DNA from: Zantedeschia hybrid cultivar
Taxonomy: Eukaryota > Streptophyta > Magnoliopsida > Alismatales > Araceae
Length of the DNA stretch: 64,000 nucleotides
Reading direction: 5' to 3'
Assembly: GCA_030544215.1 (NCBI GenBank)
Contig: JARZZO010000003.1
Coordinates: 34,352,379-34,416,378 of the forward strand
Shown here: positions 45,836 to 58,644 of the stretch, piece after piece
Numbering within the stretch: the first letter of the stretch is position 1
How the letters are laid out: each line of letters starts with the position of its first letter
Translations under genes and position numbers: made by a program
Notes under the pieces: model-generated
Told to the model about the DNA's origin: nothing
Databases searched by the model: none
Seen by the model: the letters and a program-made list of their open reading frames with translations, nothing else

Positions 45836-46053
45836 CTCGCACCGAATGGGGTATGACCCAAAAAGCGAGATTTTTTTTTTTATGGTCGGCTCTATCATAT
45901 CTTACGTGTCCATGGAATTTGATCTCTAATCAAATGACTTAGAAAGGTAAAAAAAGTTAAAAATTGGCAATAGGTTGAACTCAATAAATTAAAGTTTAAT
46001 ATTTGATCAAAATTGTAAAAACATGTGAGACAAAATAAAATTAATCATTAAAA

Positions 46054-46176
46054 GACTCAAAATATCTCTCATTTTTTAGTCACGTCCTATGCAACATGAC
46101 ATGACTCAACTTTCTAAACCCTATGGAAAAGGGGATGACTCGAAATATCTCTCATTTTTTAGTCACGTCCTATGTA
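46054..46176. repeat. Direct repeat, period 83
   Basis: GACTCAAAATATCTCTCATT starts at 46,054 and returns, with one change, at 46,137; about 40 nt are shared. A second duplication of 82-bp period (GTCTAATAAGAT..GGGTTGTCAAAATGG) lies at 46,496-46,650. Confidence 0.65.
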
Positions 46177-46659
46177 AGCACTGTTCGAAATTCCAATATC
46201 AATGTTGGAACTTCGAACCCATTCCATAAAAGCAATTGATATGCTCGGAAGCTCTAAACCATATCAGTATGGAAAACGGTACAGTGACACAAAATTTGAC
46301 ACACATTTGACGTTCGACACATGACATAAACTTTAAAATAAATAAATGACAAATATAAATTTTAAAATTTGTGTTATATAGTGATGTCAAATGTATGTCA
46401 AATTTTTGTGTCATTATATTGTTTCCCTGTCAGTATAAGCACACTCCAGGTCCTCTTATCATGAGGAACCGTTTCCTAATTCAACATTGCATAAAGTCTA
46501 ATAAGATTTGTCATCTGGTATTAGGGTTGTCAAAATGGATTTGAGATTCGGGATTTGACATGGTAGACCCGACATAAGTCTAATAAGATCCCTCACCTGT
46601 ATTAGGGCTGTCAAAATGGGTTTGAGATTGGGGAGTTGACCTGTTAGACCTGATAAACT

Positions 46660-48929
46660 TATGTTTGAATATAATACTTAATAATCCAATAGCACATCCA
46701 TTAATTATTGTTGGTTTAAATTCTCTTAAAAGGAATTTGTGAATTTAAACTTGAAAATGGGTCCATTTTAAATTGCAATGGAAATAAATCATTCTTATTT
46801 TTTTAAAATTGTTTTGAAGTATAATATCAACGAAAAGAGACAGACCCAATAACAGATCTGGTTACCCATTTACCAAACATATTAATGGGTCCTTTCTGAG
46901 TCCGGGTCCATGTATTAGACCTAGACCCGGCCCACTTTCAACCCTATCTAGTACGATATAAGTCATTCTTACTAGAACTAAGAGTATATAAACCCGGATC
47001 ATTTCCATCTCTGACTTAGATATCATAAAGTTTATCCTAAGGCAAAACATAAGACCTCTTGACTTCTTTCATTTGTAGCTGGCCGATAGGTCCTCCGCTA
47101 TCCCACACTATCGGATCGTGTGAGAGTATGCATCTACCGAATTTGAGGCCTTTACAATTATATATCCCATATTCATATAGATAACATACGTACTTCAATA
47201 ATAAATCATATTTCATCATTTATATCTCTACTATTATCTACAATTATTTATTTTAATTTTATGTGAATTAAGGAAAAAGAACTAACTTGCCATTATTAGC
47301 CTTCACGGATAATCTGAAACGATATCATATATACCCCAAGAATCTTGCATATTGTCTGTACACCACTCTAGAACCTTGTACTTTATACCTTACCTTATTT
47401 ACATTTTTAACATAATACTACTTTATAAAATGCACGTTGCGCATGGTAGAACTGCAAAAAGTTAATTTAGTGTGAAAATAAAATATGTAAATATTGGTGG
47501 GAATGGTGATTAAACATGAAAATGAGAAACTTTTATTGCACACGTTCATCAAAATCAAAGTTCCACTGTATCTTAGGACAACACTATTCATTTTAAATGC
47601 AATATTTCACAATTTTAGATTTACTACTTTAGTGGCAATCCGAACAATCCTTTAAATTCAAAAGATGATAATATTCTCACTTCTAAAATTACATTTGTCT
47701 TGACCTTGGCAAGAGAATCCATATTCAATAGAGTAATACTTGCCGTAATCCCCGAGGTGCTTCGAAGCAAAGTACTTCCATGACATGAACAAACACTCTC
47801 ACTCATTCAAAGAAGTCACCCCTATATAAGCATCTTGTCAAACTCATTAGTATGGCTGGAGACCAATTCCAAATTTCATTGGAGTGCAGGAAGCAGAGAA
47901 TAATCTATTCACTTGAATGAAGATAATTGGCTACAACATAGGCTTTAAGAGACCTTGCCTAATCAATGTTACTGAAATTAAGGAACAGGAGAAACTGAGT
48001 AACCAGGAAGCTCCTGATGGGAGCTGGAACAAATAGCTGATGGGAATTCAATTAAGCACAGACATGGCACACAATAAATGCATTGAGCTACCCTGTAGAT
48101 CAAAAGATTTGAAAGAGATGCATCTCTATATGCTTTGTAAATTAGGACATAAGAAATTTTTAGATGAGGCAGCTCCCTGACTCCTAGGCAACATGTCTAG
48201 ACAATACAATGGTGATATAGAAATCACACTTTCATACAGACAAATCAACTATGAATAATGGACTAGTTAACAATACACTATGAATAACATTAGACCTAGC
48301 AAAAGCAATGGCCCCTAGGCCCTGGTAAATGTTTCTATCAGTAAGGAGTCAAACTGAAACAAGGACACAATTTGAATTTGAAAAGATGACAACAATAAGG
48401 TACCTTCATTTTAGCCTCTTTTCCCCTAGAAACTTTGACATGGTAGAGCTATCTTGAGCACTATTAAATCATGTTGCTTATTAAAGCATCTGCCCAAGCT
48501 GCAATCTAATTCACAGATTCAAGAAATACACCACCATAATGTATTTCTTAACAACAAATATTGTATGACTGTTTTTTACCATTGTAAGGCGTATATGATG
48601 TGGAGAAGATACTAAGAAATATGTAGACTGCTAGGAATCTCACACTCACTCTAACCCCTTCCTTCAAAACAAGATTCTATTTTCTTGACGCATGTAACCC
48701 GTAAAAGGCTAGAGAAACGCCCCATGATCTTGGAAAGGAATTAGTAGTGAAACAAGAATAAGGCTTTAATTATAAGATGTACATTAGGGCCTTTTTCTCT
48801 TGCAAATACAATTTTTATATAAACAAGCTTTATTGAAGGAAATTTTAACAAGTTAACTACCAAATGATGCTAGATACCCCTAAGATATCCTATTATGCAT
48901 GCACATCATGCTTGAATATATCTTGTAAA
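46660..48929. other. Intergenic, no gene seen
   Basis: AT-rich sequence; no ORF with a recognisable domain and no clear repeat structure. Confidence 0.45.
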
Positions 48930-48934
48930 GTACA

Positions 48935-49265
48935 ATGAATAATAATGAAAGCATGTATTTTTTTCCTAAAAATACATATCAATTTGATGGGAATGTAATA
49001 AATCGGATGCGATACTTTACTACCCGTTCTTTGAAAAAATATACTTCTACGTATCCCCACGAATCGGACAATACTATGTTATTTCCTTTGCTTATATTAG
49101 TAGTATTTATTTTGTTTATTGGATCCATAGGAATTGCTTTCGGTCAAGAGGAAATAAATTTTGATCTATTATCAAAATGGTTGGCTCCATCGAAAAATCT
49201 TTTACATACAAATTCGGATTATTCCGTAGACTGGTATGAATTTTTGACAAATGCATTTTTTACTT
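48935..49265 (+). pseudogene. ndhF: Nuclear insertion of plastid DNA: internal fragment of ndhF
   Basis: An open frame reads YFFPKNTYQFDGNV, then STYPHESDNTMLFPLL, then FGQEEINFDLLSKWL, then DYSVDWYEFLTNAFF. This is the C-terminal third of the plastid NAD(P)H dehydrogenase subunit 5 (ndhF). Similarity stops abruptly near 49,265, where the frame runs into unrelated DNA, and upstream of about 48,935 the sequence is nuclear. The lack of stops or frameshifts over 330 bp suggests a fairly young transfer or a short piece that escaped damage. It is not a functional gene. Confidence 0.88.
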
Positions 49266-50109
49266 CATGCAACACCAGTTCCAGTATGAGTGAAATTCCT
49301 ATAGAATTCAGCACATATTGCTTGCAAAAATTGAAATCAGTCCCATGCTAACATTAAGCATTGTTTCTTCCTTGAAGTACGAAAATCAATAAATGGCAAA
49401 GACATATAACCCCAAGAGATAGATTGTTCTTATCAAATAGTAGTACGAAGGCTAGGCTGATCTAAACATGTCAAATCATGGGTAGTAATGTGATAAAATG
49501 ACTTCTTCGGATTGCAATATAATTTTATAAAGTTTGTAAAGGTTGTAGGTATGAGAACATGAGATTTTTTTTTTTCTCCTTTTTTGGGCAAATGAAAGAT
49601 GACACAGCCAAAATGCAAGCATAAAGGAGTTGTGGGGCACTTGATGCGAGCAAAACCTGAGAAAAACTTGTGTGTCATGATCATGATCTACTAAAAGCCA
49701 AATTGCGGCAAGAAATGTTTGTCACATGAACAGAGCCAATTGTAGTATCTTATTTAAAGGGTAATGACCTGCTCTCTTCAATGGCAGCAGAGGGTCCATC
49801 TGATGTTGGCCGTCCTTCACTTTGTTCAACTATGAAATGTGTTCAGTGAGCATAGATCAAGGCAAAGACGGTGCTATGCTAACATCTGGTTGACAAATTT
49901 CAGGTTGTTAGACATTAATCATGATAATGAAAAAGCAAATGATGTGGTGAACAATTATTCCCAAAGTTCAAGATTAACACCAATCCTATTGAATCATGCT
50001 ATATTGAGATGTCTTTGAATAATTCTGAGGAGAATTGAGAGAGGAACATGGACCATTCCCTATGCTTAAGCTTGATCTATAAGCGAGAAAAAAAAAAAAG
50101 GGTTACCTT
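49266..50109. other. Intergenic, no gene seen
   Basis: AT-rich; no ORF or RNA gene could be supported. Confidence 0.45.
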
Positions 50110-50333
50110 TTTTTTGCATGTAGTGGCTGAGTTGGTTGGATATGTGCACATATATGGGAGACCAAGCCCCAATATTTTCCTCCTAATAGAGACATAATTC
50201 CATGCAACATGTCAGTCCAAGCTGATCTCAAGGGAAGTAATCCTGTGGATCACGAGAAATAATCTCGCAGGGGAAGACTTGAATCTGAGACCTCCCAAAG
50301 GAAGGTAAGGGTAAAGCTAACCAGTTGGTCCAA
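50110..50333 (-). mobile_element. tRNA-derived SINE-like element
   Basis: Read on the minus strand it begins GACCAACTGGTTAGC (50,331-50,316), resembling a tRNA A-box region. About 35 nt on comes GGTCTCAGATTCAAGTC with GATTCAAGTC (50,285-50,276) as a B-box. The unique body follows and ends with an A-run near 50,110. The A-box to B-box spacing suits pol III promoters of SINEs. The family is not identified and the target duplication is not clear. Confidence 0.5.
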
Positions 50334-51090
50334 AAAAAAAATAAGACACTCTCCCTTCTGTTGGGCCATCCAAAAACTGACTACCATCCAAACATAGAAA
50401 TGTGTTGCTTGAAACAAGACGGGATAGAGGAGACGACAGAGGAAAAAAAGCTCAGGAACAAAATATATTTTTTGTGAAAGTTATTTTCTGCATTTATTTT
50501 CTTGTAAAAGAGTTTCATTTCCTGAAAAATCAAGTATCCAGGGCCCATTTGGTTGGAGTAAAACCCTTATAAGGATAATATATATTCCAAAGAAAACAAT
50601 TTTTTAAGAAAAATAAAGACACAATTACCTATATAAGAAAAATAAAAACATAATTACCTATCTATTACAATTTATTTCCTACTAGGCATACATGGCCTGC
50701 CCACAGCATCCTAAAGGGAGAAGACAGCAGCAAGTCAGAAATGCCACGTGCCGTCGAATCCCGGAACATGGCATTCTTGTGTTTGTGATGGATGATGAAA
50801 TCGGGATTTGGGATTGTCATTGATGAATTTTTTTCATGACTTTTGATTTTTATTATAACCAAATAACCAATTCTGAAACACTTTTCCTCCTGAAAACTTG
50901 ATTCCATAAACTATTTTACTGGATACTAAATGGACCCTTGGTATAGTTTTGTTATGCCAGCAAACTATCTTGGAGAATAGATGGGTAGAAATTCTGGCTC
51001 AGATTCTAAAATAGATGGGCAGAAGTTTTGGCTCAGGTTCTCAAGAAATGGCAGAGGAGTGTTTGATGGTTCTCTAACCGTTTCTGTTGA
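50334..51090. other. Intergenic, no gene seen
   Basis: AT-rich; a fragment near 50,740-50,900 resembles another near 53,290-53,400 (CGGGATTTGG, TTGATTTT/TTGACTTTTGA phrases), so both are probably pieces of one repeat. Confidence 0.4.
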
Positions 51091-51816
51091 ACTTTTAAGG
51101 ATAAGGAAAAGGATGTCGGTATTACAAGGATAAGGATAAGATTAAGGACATATTTTTATTTCAAGGAGAAGGATAAAAATATAGCTATCATTCTCACTGT
51201 TAAGTATCCTTTTTCATCCCTACCCCTAATAGGTCCAATATAATTGTTGAGTAAATATTAGTGGTTCAGACGTCAGATCTGCCTCTTGTTTCACTAGTTT
51301 TGATGTGCTATTTAATTTGGTACTATTGTCCAAAGGTCTACAATAATAACATTGCCATTGATGTATAGAGGAAGACATCTGAGACAAAAAGAGAGAGTTT
51401 AGAGGTGTAGAAGGGATCGAGGAGAAGAGTCCTAACACTTTAACACTTAAAAATTAAGTTCTAGCATTTTAGCATAGGTTCAGACCTGTGTTAAATTTAT
51501 TATGACCTTATGCTTTGAAACATATGGATGTCAAAATTGACAAAGCATAACTAAAGATCCACAGTAGTAATATGAAAATTGTACTAATAGAGCTATCTAA
51601 TACAAATACAATAATTAAATATTTAATTAAATGACTATAATGAAAATTTTATTTATCTTAAATTTTGATGTAGCTGACAACTGGAGTTCATTTTAAACGT
51701 ACGTTCATAAAAAAAATGATAATAACTATATGTAATATGGAATGGCAGGCTTAAATGATTACATCCAAATCTAAAATTACAGGTCCTATATTGGATCCAG
51801 AAGGGTGGGATGTTAT
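51091..51816. repeat. Dispersed repeat R1, copy 2
   Basis: Matches 31,464-32,186 over its whole length with few changes. Here the sequence after GATGTTAT is unrelated, whereas copy 1 continues into R2. The boundary at GATGTTAT is therefore a real end or a breakpoint. Confidence 0.85.
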
Positions 51817-51984
51817 ACCTTACACATGCCTCTTCATATACCTCATTAAGAAATATGGATGACAAACAAACTAAAGAACAGAAAGACTTTCTTCACTTTT
51901 GGACTCTGTGAAATCTTATTTATAAATCTAAATTTAAGATACTGATATTGATAGGATTGTCAAGTATTTTATTAGCTAAGAAAA

Positions 51985-52290
51985 TTGAGCAACACTTGCT
52001 ACACTTACCCCAATGCTGCACGGAGGGTCAGTGCATTGGTTTTTTTTTTTTTTAGGTGGACCCCGAAGTGTCTTACACGTCCATATAGGCATATCTTCAA
52101 TCAAACAACTTAAAAACTCTGAGAAATAAAAAATCAAATTAGATTTTTTTTGAGTCGTCAGATCAGAGATGAGCCTATACAGATGTGTAAGCCTCCTCAA
52201 GGTAGACCTAGAAAAATTCATATATATATACACACACACCCGTTATCCGCTGCACTGAACACTTGGGTTAGTACAGCAACCGTTACTCAA
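51985..52290. mobile_element. Fold-back element, family B copy 2
   Basis: Left end near CACTTGCTACACTTACCC, right end GGGTTAGTACAGCAACCG. Inner arms contain TCTTACACGTCCATATAGGC and the inverse GCCTATACAGATGTGTAAG. Family B phrases (TTTTTTTGAGTCGTC, CAGATCAGAGATGAG) are present. An AT/AC microsatellite lies at 52,220-52,240. Confidence 0.65.
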
Positions 52291-52689
52291 GAAAATTAGA
52301 CCATTAAGAGAACTTAATTAAGGTAAAATGGAGCACATACCAGATCATTTTTGTGACGATATTAAAAGGTTTAGAAAATACAATAATTGTTATTAAAATC
52401 TCATTTGATAAAAAAATTATACGTAATCGGACTTTCGGATCCTTATCTATGCTTTATCCATCCTCAAACGCAACTTAGGGTGTGTTTGGTTATGTAAAAT
52501 ATATTCGAGCGATAAGATTTTCTAAGAAAAATCAATTTACATGGAATTAAATGAAAACAATATATGACATTTGATACTTTTGAAAATCTTTTTTTGAAAT
52601 TTTTTTCATTTATTATTTTTTAAAAGCTTTTTCTTGAAATTGATTGCATACATTTATATAAATATTTTTATAAAAAAATTAAAAAATAT

Positions 52690-52890
52690 TATTGGGCTCG
52701 GCCGATTAAAGATATTTTTTTATTAGCCATTGAAATTTATTTTTTATTTTTAATTTTTTTGAGTCATCTTATTAGATATCAGGCTACATGAACATATATA
52801 TGAGACATGTCGTTAGACCTAAAAACAATCAAACTTTTTTTTTTTGTTGCGGTAGTGCTGACGCTGCAGCAAGTATTACTCTGAGGTAAA
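52690..52890. mobile_element. Fold-back element, family B copy 3 (left part missing)
   Basis: The right end CTGCAGCAAGTATTAC is the family terminus in inverse form. Upstream lie TTTTTTTGAGTCATC and ATGAACATATATATGAGAC. Only half the expected structure is visible. Confidence 0.5.
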
Positions 52891-52973
52891 ACCTTTTGAA
52901 GGAAGGACATATGCTAAAGCAAACATAAGCATAATTATCCATTAGTTACAATTAAAAAATATTTCTTAAATAA

Positions 52974-53270
52974 ATAATACTTACTGCACTATATGGTGGG
53001 CAACCTAAAAAACTAAAAAAAATTCGAGATTTTTAAACATCGGGCTCATCATGCCGGACATATCCATATAAGTCAATCTTGGCTCAGACAACTCAAAAAA
53101 TTCTAAAAAATCAAAAATTGAGTCCCGAGTAAAAAGAATACCCACAATGGACCGAACCCAATAAATAGAACTCAATTTTCTATCTTTTAATTTTTTTTAG
53201 CCGTCCAACTTAAAATCAAATTGTACAAAAATGTCATGTCGAGCATGATGAATCCGACCTCCAAGAATTT
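52974..53270. mobile_element. Fold-back element, family B copy 4 (right part diverged)
   Basis: The left end AATACTTACTGCACTATATGG matches the family terminus. CGGACATATCCATATAAGTC and AACTCAAAAAATTC follow, and an inverse half with TTTTTTTTAGCCGTCCAAC runs to CATGATGAATCCGACC. The right terminus is lost. Confidence 0.55.
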
Positions 53271-53796
53271 CATAAAACCAAAGGTGAAGAGAAAAGATGG
53301 AAGAGACACCCCATCCTGCCACGGAAAATGGCATTCCTCATTTAACGAGGAAATCGGGATTTGGACGGCCACTGCTTCAACTTTTCCGTTGACTTTTGAA
53401 TTCTAAGGCAACCAAACAATGATCTTGAAATATTTTTCTAAAAAATTGAATCTATAAAATATTTTACAGGATACCAAACAGATGTTTATTGTCGTTGTTG
53501 CTGCAGTTGTGGACCACGAGGAAACCCTTGAGTCTTACCTGCCATAAGGTGCCGTCTTAAGCTGCTCAAAAAGAGATGTAAATGTAACCTTTTTAAGGTT
53601 GATTCTTCTTCTACTCCGAAGTATGATATTTCTTAATGTTTAATGGTCTCTTTTCTTTCATAAAGTGGGCACAACTTAAAGAAAACGATGAGTTCATTAC
53701 CTACAAACTCTCTAAGCACCGAAACTTAGAAAATAATGAAGTTATATATTAAAAAATAAATAAAAGAGCATAAACTTCCTCCATATAACTTGGAAT

Positions 53797-54085
53797 AGTA
53801 TTTGCCACACGGCATGAAGTGCAGTTCATTCTTTTTTACTTTTTGAATTTTTTAAAGATCAGACCCATCACGATTCGACATTTTCATATAATCAGATCTC
53901 CGATCAGACGATCTAAAAAAAAACTAAAAGATCAAAAATTGAGCCCTAATAAATAGTTAAAAAATGTTCTTATGGCATGACAGACATAACGAATCTGACC
54001 TTAAAAATTTTTAAAACATGAAAATTTTAAAAAAAATTAGATTGCATCCCATATAGTGCAACAAATATTATTATAACCATTGTGC
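53797..54085. mobile_element. Fold-back element, family B copy 5
   Basis: Left end AGTATTTGCCACACGG, right end GTGCAACAAATATTATT. The interior has CATATAATCAGATCTCCGATCAGACG and the inverse GACAGACATAACGAATCTGACC. Non-coding, about 290 bp. Confidence 0.6.
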
Positions 54086-57000
54086 ATGGTTAAAGGGAGG
54101 TGCCCACAGTCTCCAATCTCCTGTGTAGCTCATGGTCAGTAGGTCCAAAGAAAAAAGGCAGTTGATTTTCCTCATTCTAGTTCCACTTTAATTCCTTTCC
54201 CCCTTTTTTTCCCCTCACACTTCTCCGATCAAAAATAGGATGGCCCTTTTCCTTAGGACACACCTATGTAGTTGGCACCAAGGTATTGAGATTGTGAGAA
54301 CCACTGAGTTATTCACATGATGTTCCAAGCTTCATTAAGGGTTTGTTGATTATACGTAAATATAATTGGACGAAAATAATTTTTTAAGAAAACATATTTA
54401 CAAGAAAAATGAAAAAAAAATTCGTCATTTAGTGCTCACGAAGATTTTTCATCTCTCTTGGAAAAGGACATTCACTTTTATCTGATGGATGCCAAGATCA
54501 AGAAAAAGAGGAGTCAACAAATTAAATTTTTGTTGACTTGAGTCTACGGATTACTAAATAAAAAATTGTGATATACTTTATGGGAAAAGCTTATCCTATC
54601 GCCTATTTTATGTGGATGATTATTTTGTCTATTGTGTGCTATTATTTTGTGCTATTACATAATTTTTACTTTCATCACAGACAAACATTTCCTTCAGAGA
54701 ACAACCGTAAGAGTAGTTATTTTCATAGGCACACTATATGCATGCCGTATTAAGCTGTCATATCCAACCATACACATAAAATCACAAACAAACATGTTCA
54801 TTCATATTTTATAACCTCTCATATTAACCTGCTTATTCATGAACCTATACATAAAAATATCACAAATTAACCTATTCATTTATATTTGACAATCTATCGT
54901 GACATCTTATTTCCATACACATCAAGCTATGGACAATCACTTTATCATGTACATAAAAGTAGGATTTGAAGACTAAATTTTTAACACAACTAATTATAAC
55001 TTATAAACACAATGACATACCAACATATTCAAATTATAATCCAAATTGTTTATATACAAAACTTGAACATAATCCAAATTGTTTATACACAATACAACTT
55101 GTTCATCACTAACAAAACTCGATATATCTAACACCATATAGTCTTACTCCACTTGTTCTTAAATTTCCATATAAACATGAGTATCATTCACGTATTAATA
55201 TTCAAAACTACTATCAATCAAATTAAGAAAAAAGAGACATAAAATAATATGATTGGGAGCTTTATCTCCATTTTGATTCCTCCAATTGTATCCACAAAAA
55301 AAGGTAAAAAGTGTGTGGTAAAGATATTGTCAAGCATAAAGAATTAATTGCAATGAAAGATTAGCTTTTGAACATTATCCTAAGAAGTTACATATATAAT
55401 CTCAACTAAACCATGTGATTTCCAAGAGCATCATTCATAAACCTAATTTTGAACATTGTCGTAAAGAACAAGTGTATTGTACACTCACTTGAGTTTATTA
55501 TAAACTCAAAGCCTCTCCATAAACATGTCCATAAACCTACTTGCAGTTGGTTTATGTTAGAGAGACTATCCCATATTTATTAGCTCAATTGTGTTTAAGC
55601 AACTCAAACAAACACAAGCTCACAAAAATGCACTCTGATAAATAGATTTATGATGAATATGTTTACTATAACTATATTTACGTTTTGTTTTCTTAAGTTG
55701 CATACAAATATAGGCATAATAAAACGAAGAATGTCAAGCATGAGGATGCTGGGAAGTAGTCTAGAGTTCTATTCTCTAAAATCCTGATAGTCGCAAGTAT
55801 TGTTTGGAATGTTCAAGGCATTAAAAAACTATTTAACTAAAAGTACACTGAAAGCCCTTATTGTGGAACATAATGATCAATCTATAGTCCTCATGAAGCC
55901 TATGATAAATAACTATAAACTTCATGAATTATCCACTAGGATGCACTTGGATTTTTCTTATTCTGTTGAGGGCAGCAATTGTAAATTGTAGGTATTGTGG
56001 AAATTAGTTCTTTCATGTTTCAAAGCCACAAGCATATTGTAAACCTTGTTAAAGAAGATTATATTTTTATAAAGTTTGATAAGAAACAAATGGTAAGACA
56101 AAGCTTAATGGTGCAAGACTACAAATGACTTTCCCAATAGAAGCTAGACATTCCATGTATAATGTCCAATGCGTGTGTTATGCATTTAGTTCTGGAACTC
56201 ATTCTATACGAGTCACTATTAAAAGTGACACCATTATTTATACTCCTTATGCATATAGCTCACAAAACACATATTCAACAACAATAGAAGGCAATGAACT
56301 GTTACTGCGTCCAAGGCTCTCAACCTAGGAAATGACATAATTCTCATAAAGCTAGGATGGAATAAGAGACACTGGTACTAGAGCTTATTATCAAAGTTTA
56401 AATCACTAGAGAAAAAAATTAATGCATTACTAGAATGAGGCACAACTCATGGTCCAAATGTTAATTATTTTAAGAACCCTCATTATCAGAAAGAATTTCA
56501 TGTTATAAACATGTACGTGTTTGATCAATGCTCTACTTGAACTTGTCTTCAAGTTAACACGCAAAGGTAGTTTTGTTAGATCCAACATACCTATTCAAGG
56601 ACCTTGTGACACCACATGATTTTTCCCTCAAAAATACTATGCAAGACTCCATCAAACTTCAGCTGAAAAACACATATAAGTTACATAAAAACCAAGCACA
56701 AATCTAAGTTTGACAAAAAACAGCCAAACCAAGAAAATATTTAGAAGAATGAATGATTCAACTAGAGTTTTCAAGATGAGGGATGAAATTTACAATGCAA
56801 AACTTCAATATGTGGTGAAATCATTTTCAAAGCTGAGAAACTAGAATTAAGGTGGAAAGTAAAAACTTTGGATGGTCTTTCTCTAAAATGCTCTTGAAAA
56901 TTCAAAATGTCAATGATCTATGAAGACCTTTGAGGATCAATAGCTTCCAAAATATCCTTTCTTTAGATATATTCCTACATTCCTTTAACTCTATCATAAA

Positions 57001-57745
57001 GCTTCCACCCGTAATATTAATAAATTATAGTGGGAGGACATCACTGCAATGTATTTCATCTATGTTCAACCAACTGAAGTGGCTAATAAAGATAGAAGGT
57101 TAGTTAGACGAAAATCTTAAGCTTATTATATAAAAGTCATTAATATCAGCAGACCACATGTATGTATACAAAATATACAAAAAATTACTTAATTATGTAT
57201 TCAACAAACCACATGTATGTACACAAAACATACAAAAAATTACTTAACTATACATTAATAAGCTTGCTATAAATTGATTTAAACATTCATAGAATATCTA
57301 GTAATGGCCACGTATACAAAAATAGAATAGACAAACAAAAAAAAAAAAAACCATTCATCTTATACAATAGTGTAGCTTAAAAAGACAAGTCACATATACA
57401 TTCATTTTATATATTAAAAATATATGAAAGAACACACAAACAAATCAAATCTCACTTGTTGTCCAACTACCTTTAAGATAATAAACTGTAGGGAGACTCT
57501 TTTTTCATAAAAATCATGTGAGCATCTAGTTTCAAAATCTTAGATGATAAAGAGATCTCTTAGAAAACCACTTCTCCTCTATCTCTCAACTATTGATTGT
57601 GTAAACATAAAAGGCTTGTTACACTTAAAGTTTCATAGCCATCACTTCGTAAAGATACCTCAACATTCTATTTTGTGAATTGAAAATGACGTCTACTAAT
57701 TTCAACCTTTAGTTGCATTACAACATTGCTTGAAGAGGGGCAACT
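54086..57745 (+). other. AT-rich region; possible decayed retrotransposon interior
   Basis: No intact ORF. Just left of the LTR-like repeat at 57,746 the sequence reads GAAGAGGGGCAAC, resembling a polypurine tract before a 3' LTR. About 57,055-57,110 one frame reads QPTEVANKDRRLVRR, faintly like the end of a gypsy integrase core. Together these suggest 54-57.7 kb is the worn-out interior of an LTR element; everything else is unreadable. A 59-bp near-duplication lies at about 57,150-57,265. Confidence 0.3.
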
Positions 57746-58644
57746 GTAGACACCCTATTTTGGATGGACATAGATTGAAGAGCTAATAGATATCTATTTG
57801 GAAGAGTCCAATACAGAAAATCCAGGTAGACGTATCCAAGATTTGCAAGTCCATTCGAACAACCGAAATGCAAAGAGCTCAACATATCTAAGTAAATTAT
57901 TCCATCCAGTATAGCCCAATGGCTTAACTATAGCCCGAGAACCCAATGATCTCATGGCTCACTTGTAGTCCAATGACTTTATGACCTAACCATAGCCCAA
58001 TGGCCCAATGACTCCATGGCCCAATAATACCTCAATAGCCCATCTACAATTCCATCAAATCATGACAAAATAAAACATGTGGTATGCCAGACTCTTCTTT
58101 CACTTCTTTTAAGAACTAATGAAATGTCACATCCTCTTTCATCCAAGTCAAAAGTTAGACATGCCTACATGTCATTCTCTTTAGACTTTTCATTCACTTT
58201 TTTTAGAACTATTGACATATTCACATTTCATTTTTATTCAAGTTAAAAGTTCAACATACCTATATGTCCTTCCTTTTGGGTTCATCTTTAACCCATTTCT
58301 AATAAAATATCTCATCCAGATCACATCAACTATTCTTATCCATTGATCTTCCTTAATTCAAACTTGTGTTGCCACATCATCAAGATTACTATGTCATCCA
58401 TGCACCTATAAATAGAGCACCCCATCCCACTCATTTCTCAAAGGGAGGGAGAGTGTAAGGAGACCACCCTTTTGCATGCTCTAGAAATTTAAGAGGAAGA
58501 GAAACCCTAGCTCAAGTCATAGAGTCCAAGTTCCAACCCATCCAAATGCTAATGAAGCATAAGATAGTTGGTAGAAGTTTGCAACATAATCATCTTCCTC
58601 TCTCTTTCTTTTTCGCTCTTGATTATCTTTTATTTTTCTTTAAG
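57746..58644 (+). mobile_element. Dispersed repeat R2, copy 2; LTR-like, uninterrupted
   Basis: Starts TGTAGACACCCTATTTTGG after a purine-rich GAAGAGGGGCAAC, a layout typical of a 3' LTR. It matches the split copy at 32,184-35,384. It contains the intact sequence AGAGAAACCCTAG near 58,500, the empty target of the 2.3-kb insertion. A CACCTATAAATAGAGCACC block (about 58,403) gives a TATA box, as expected for an LTR promoter. Confidence 0.6.

Noticed and set aside
55800..55991. 63-codon ORF as a retroviral-like protein piece
   Set aside because: No protease, reverse transcriptase, RNase H or integrase motif could be read in any frame.
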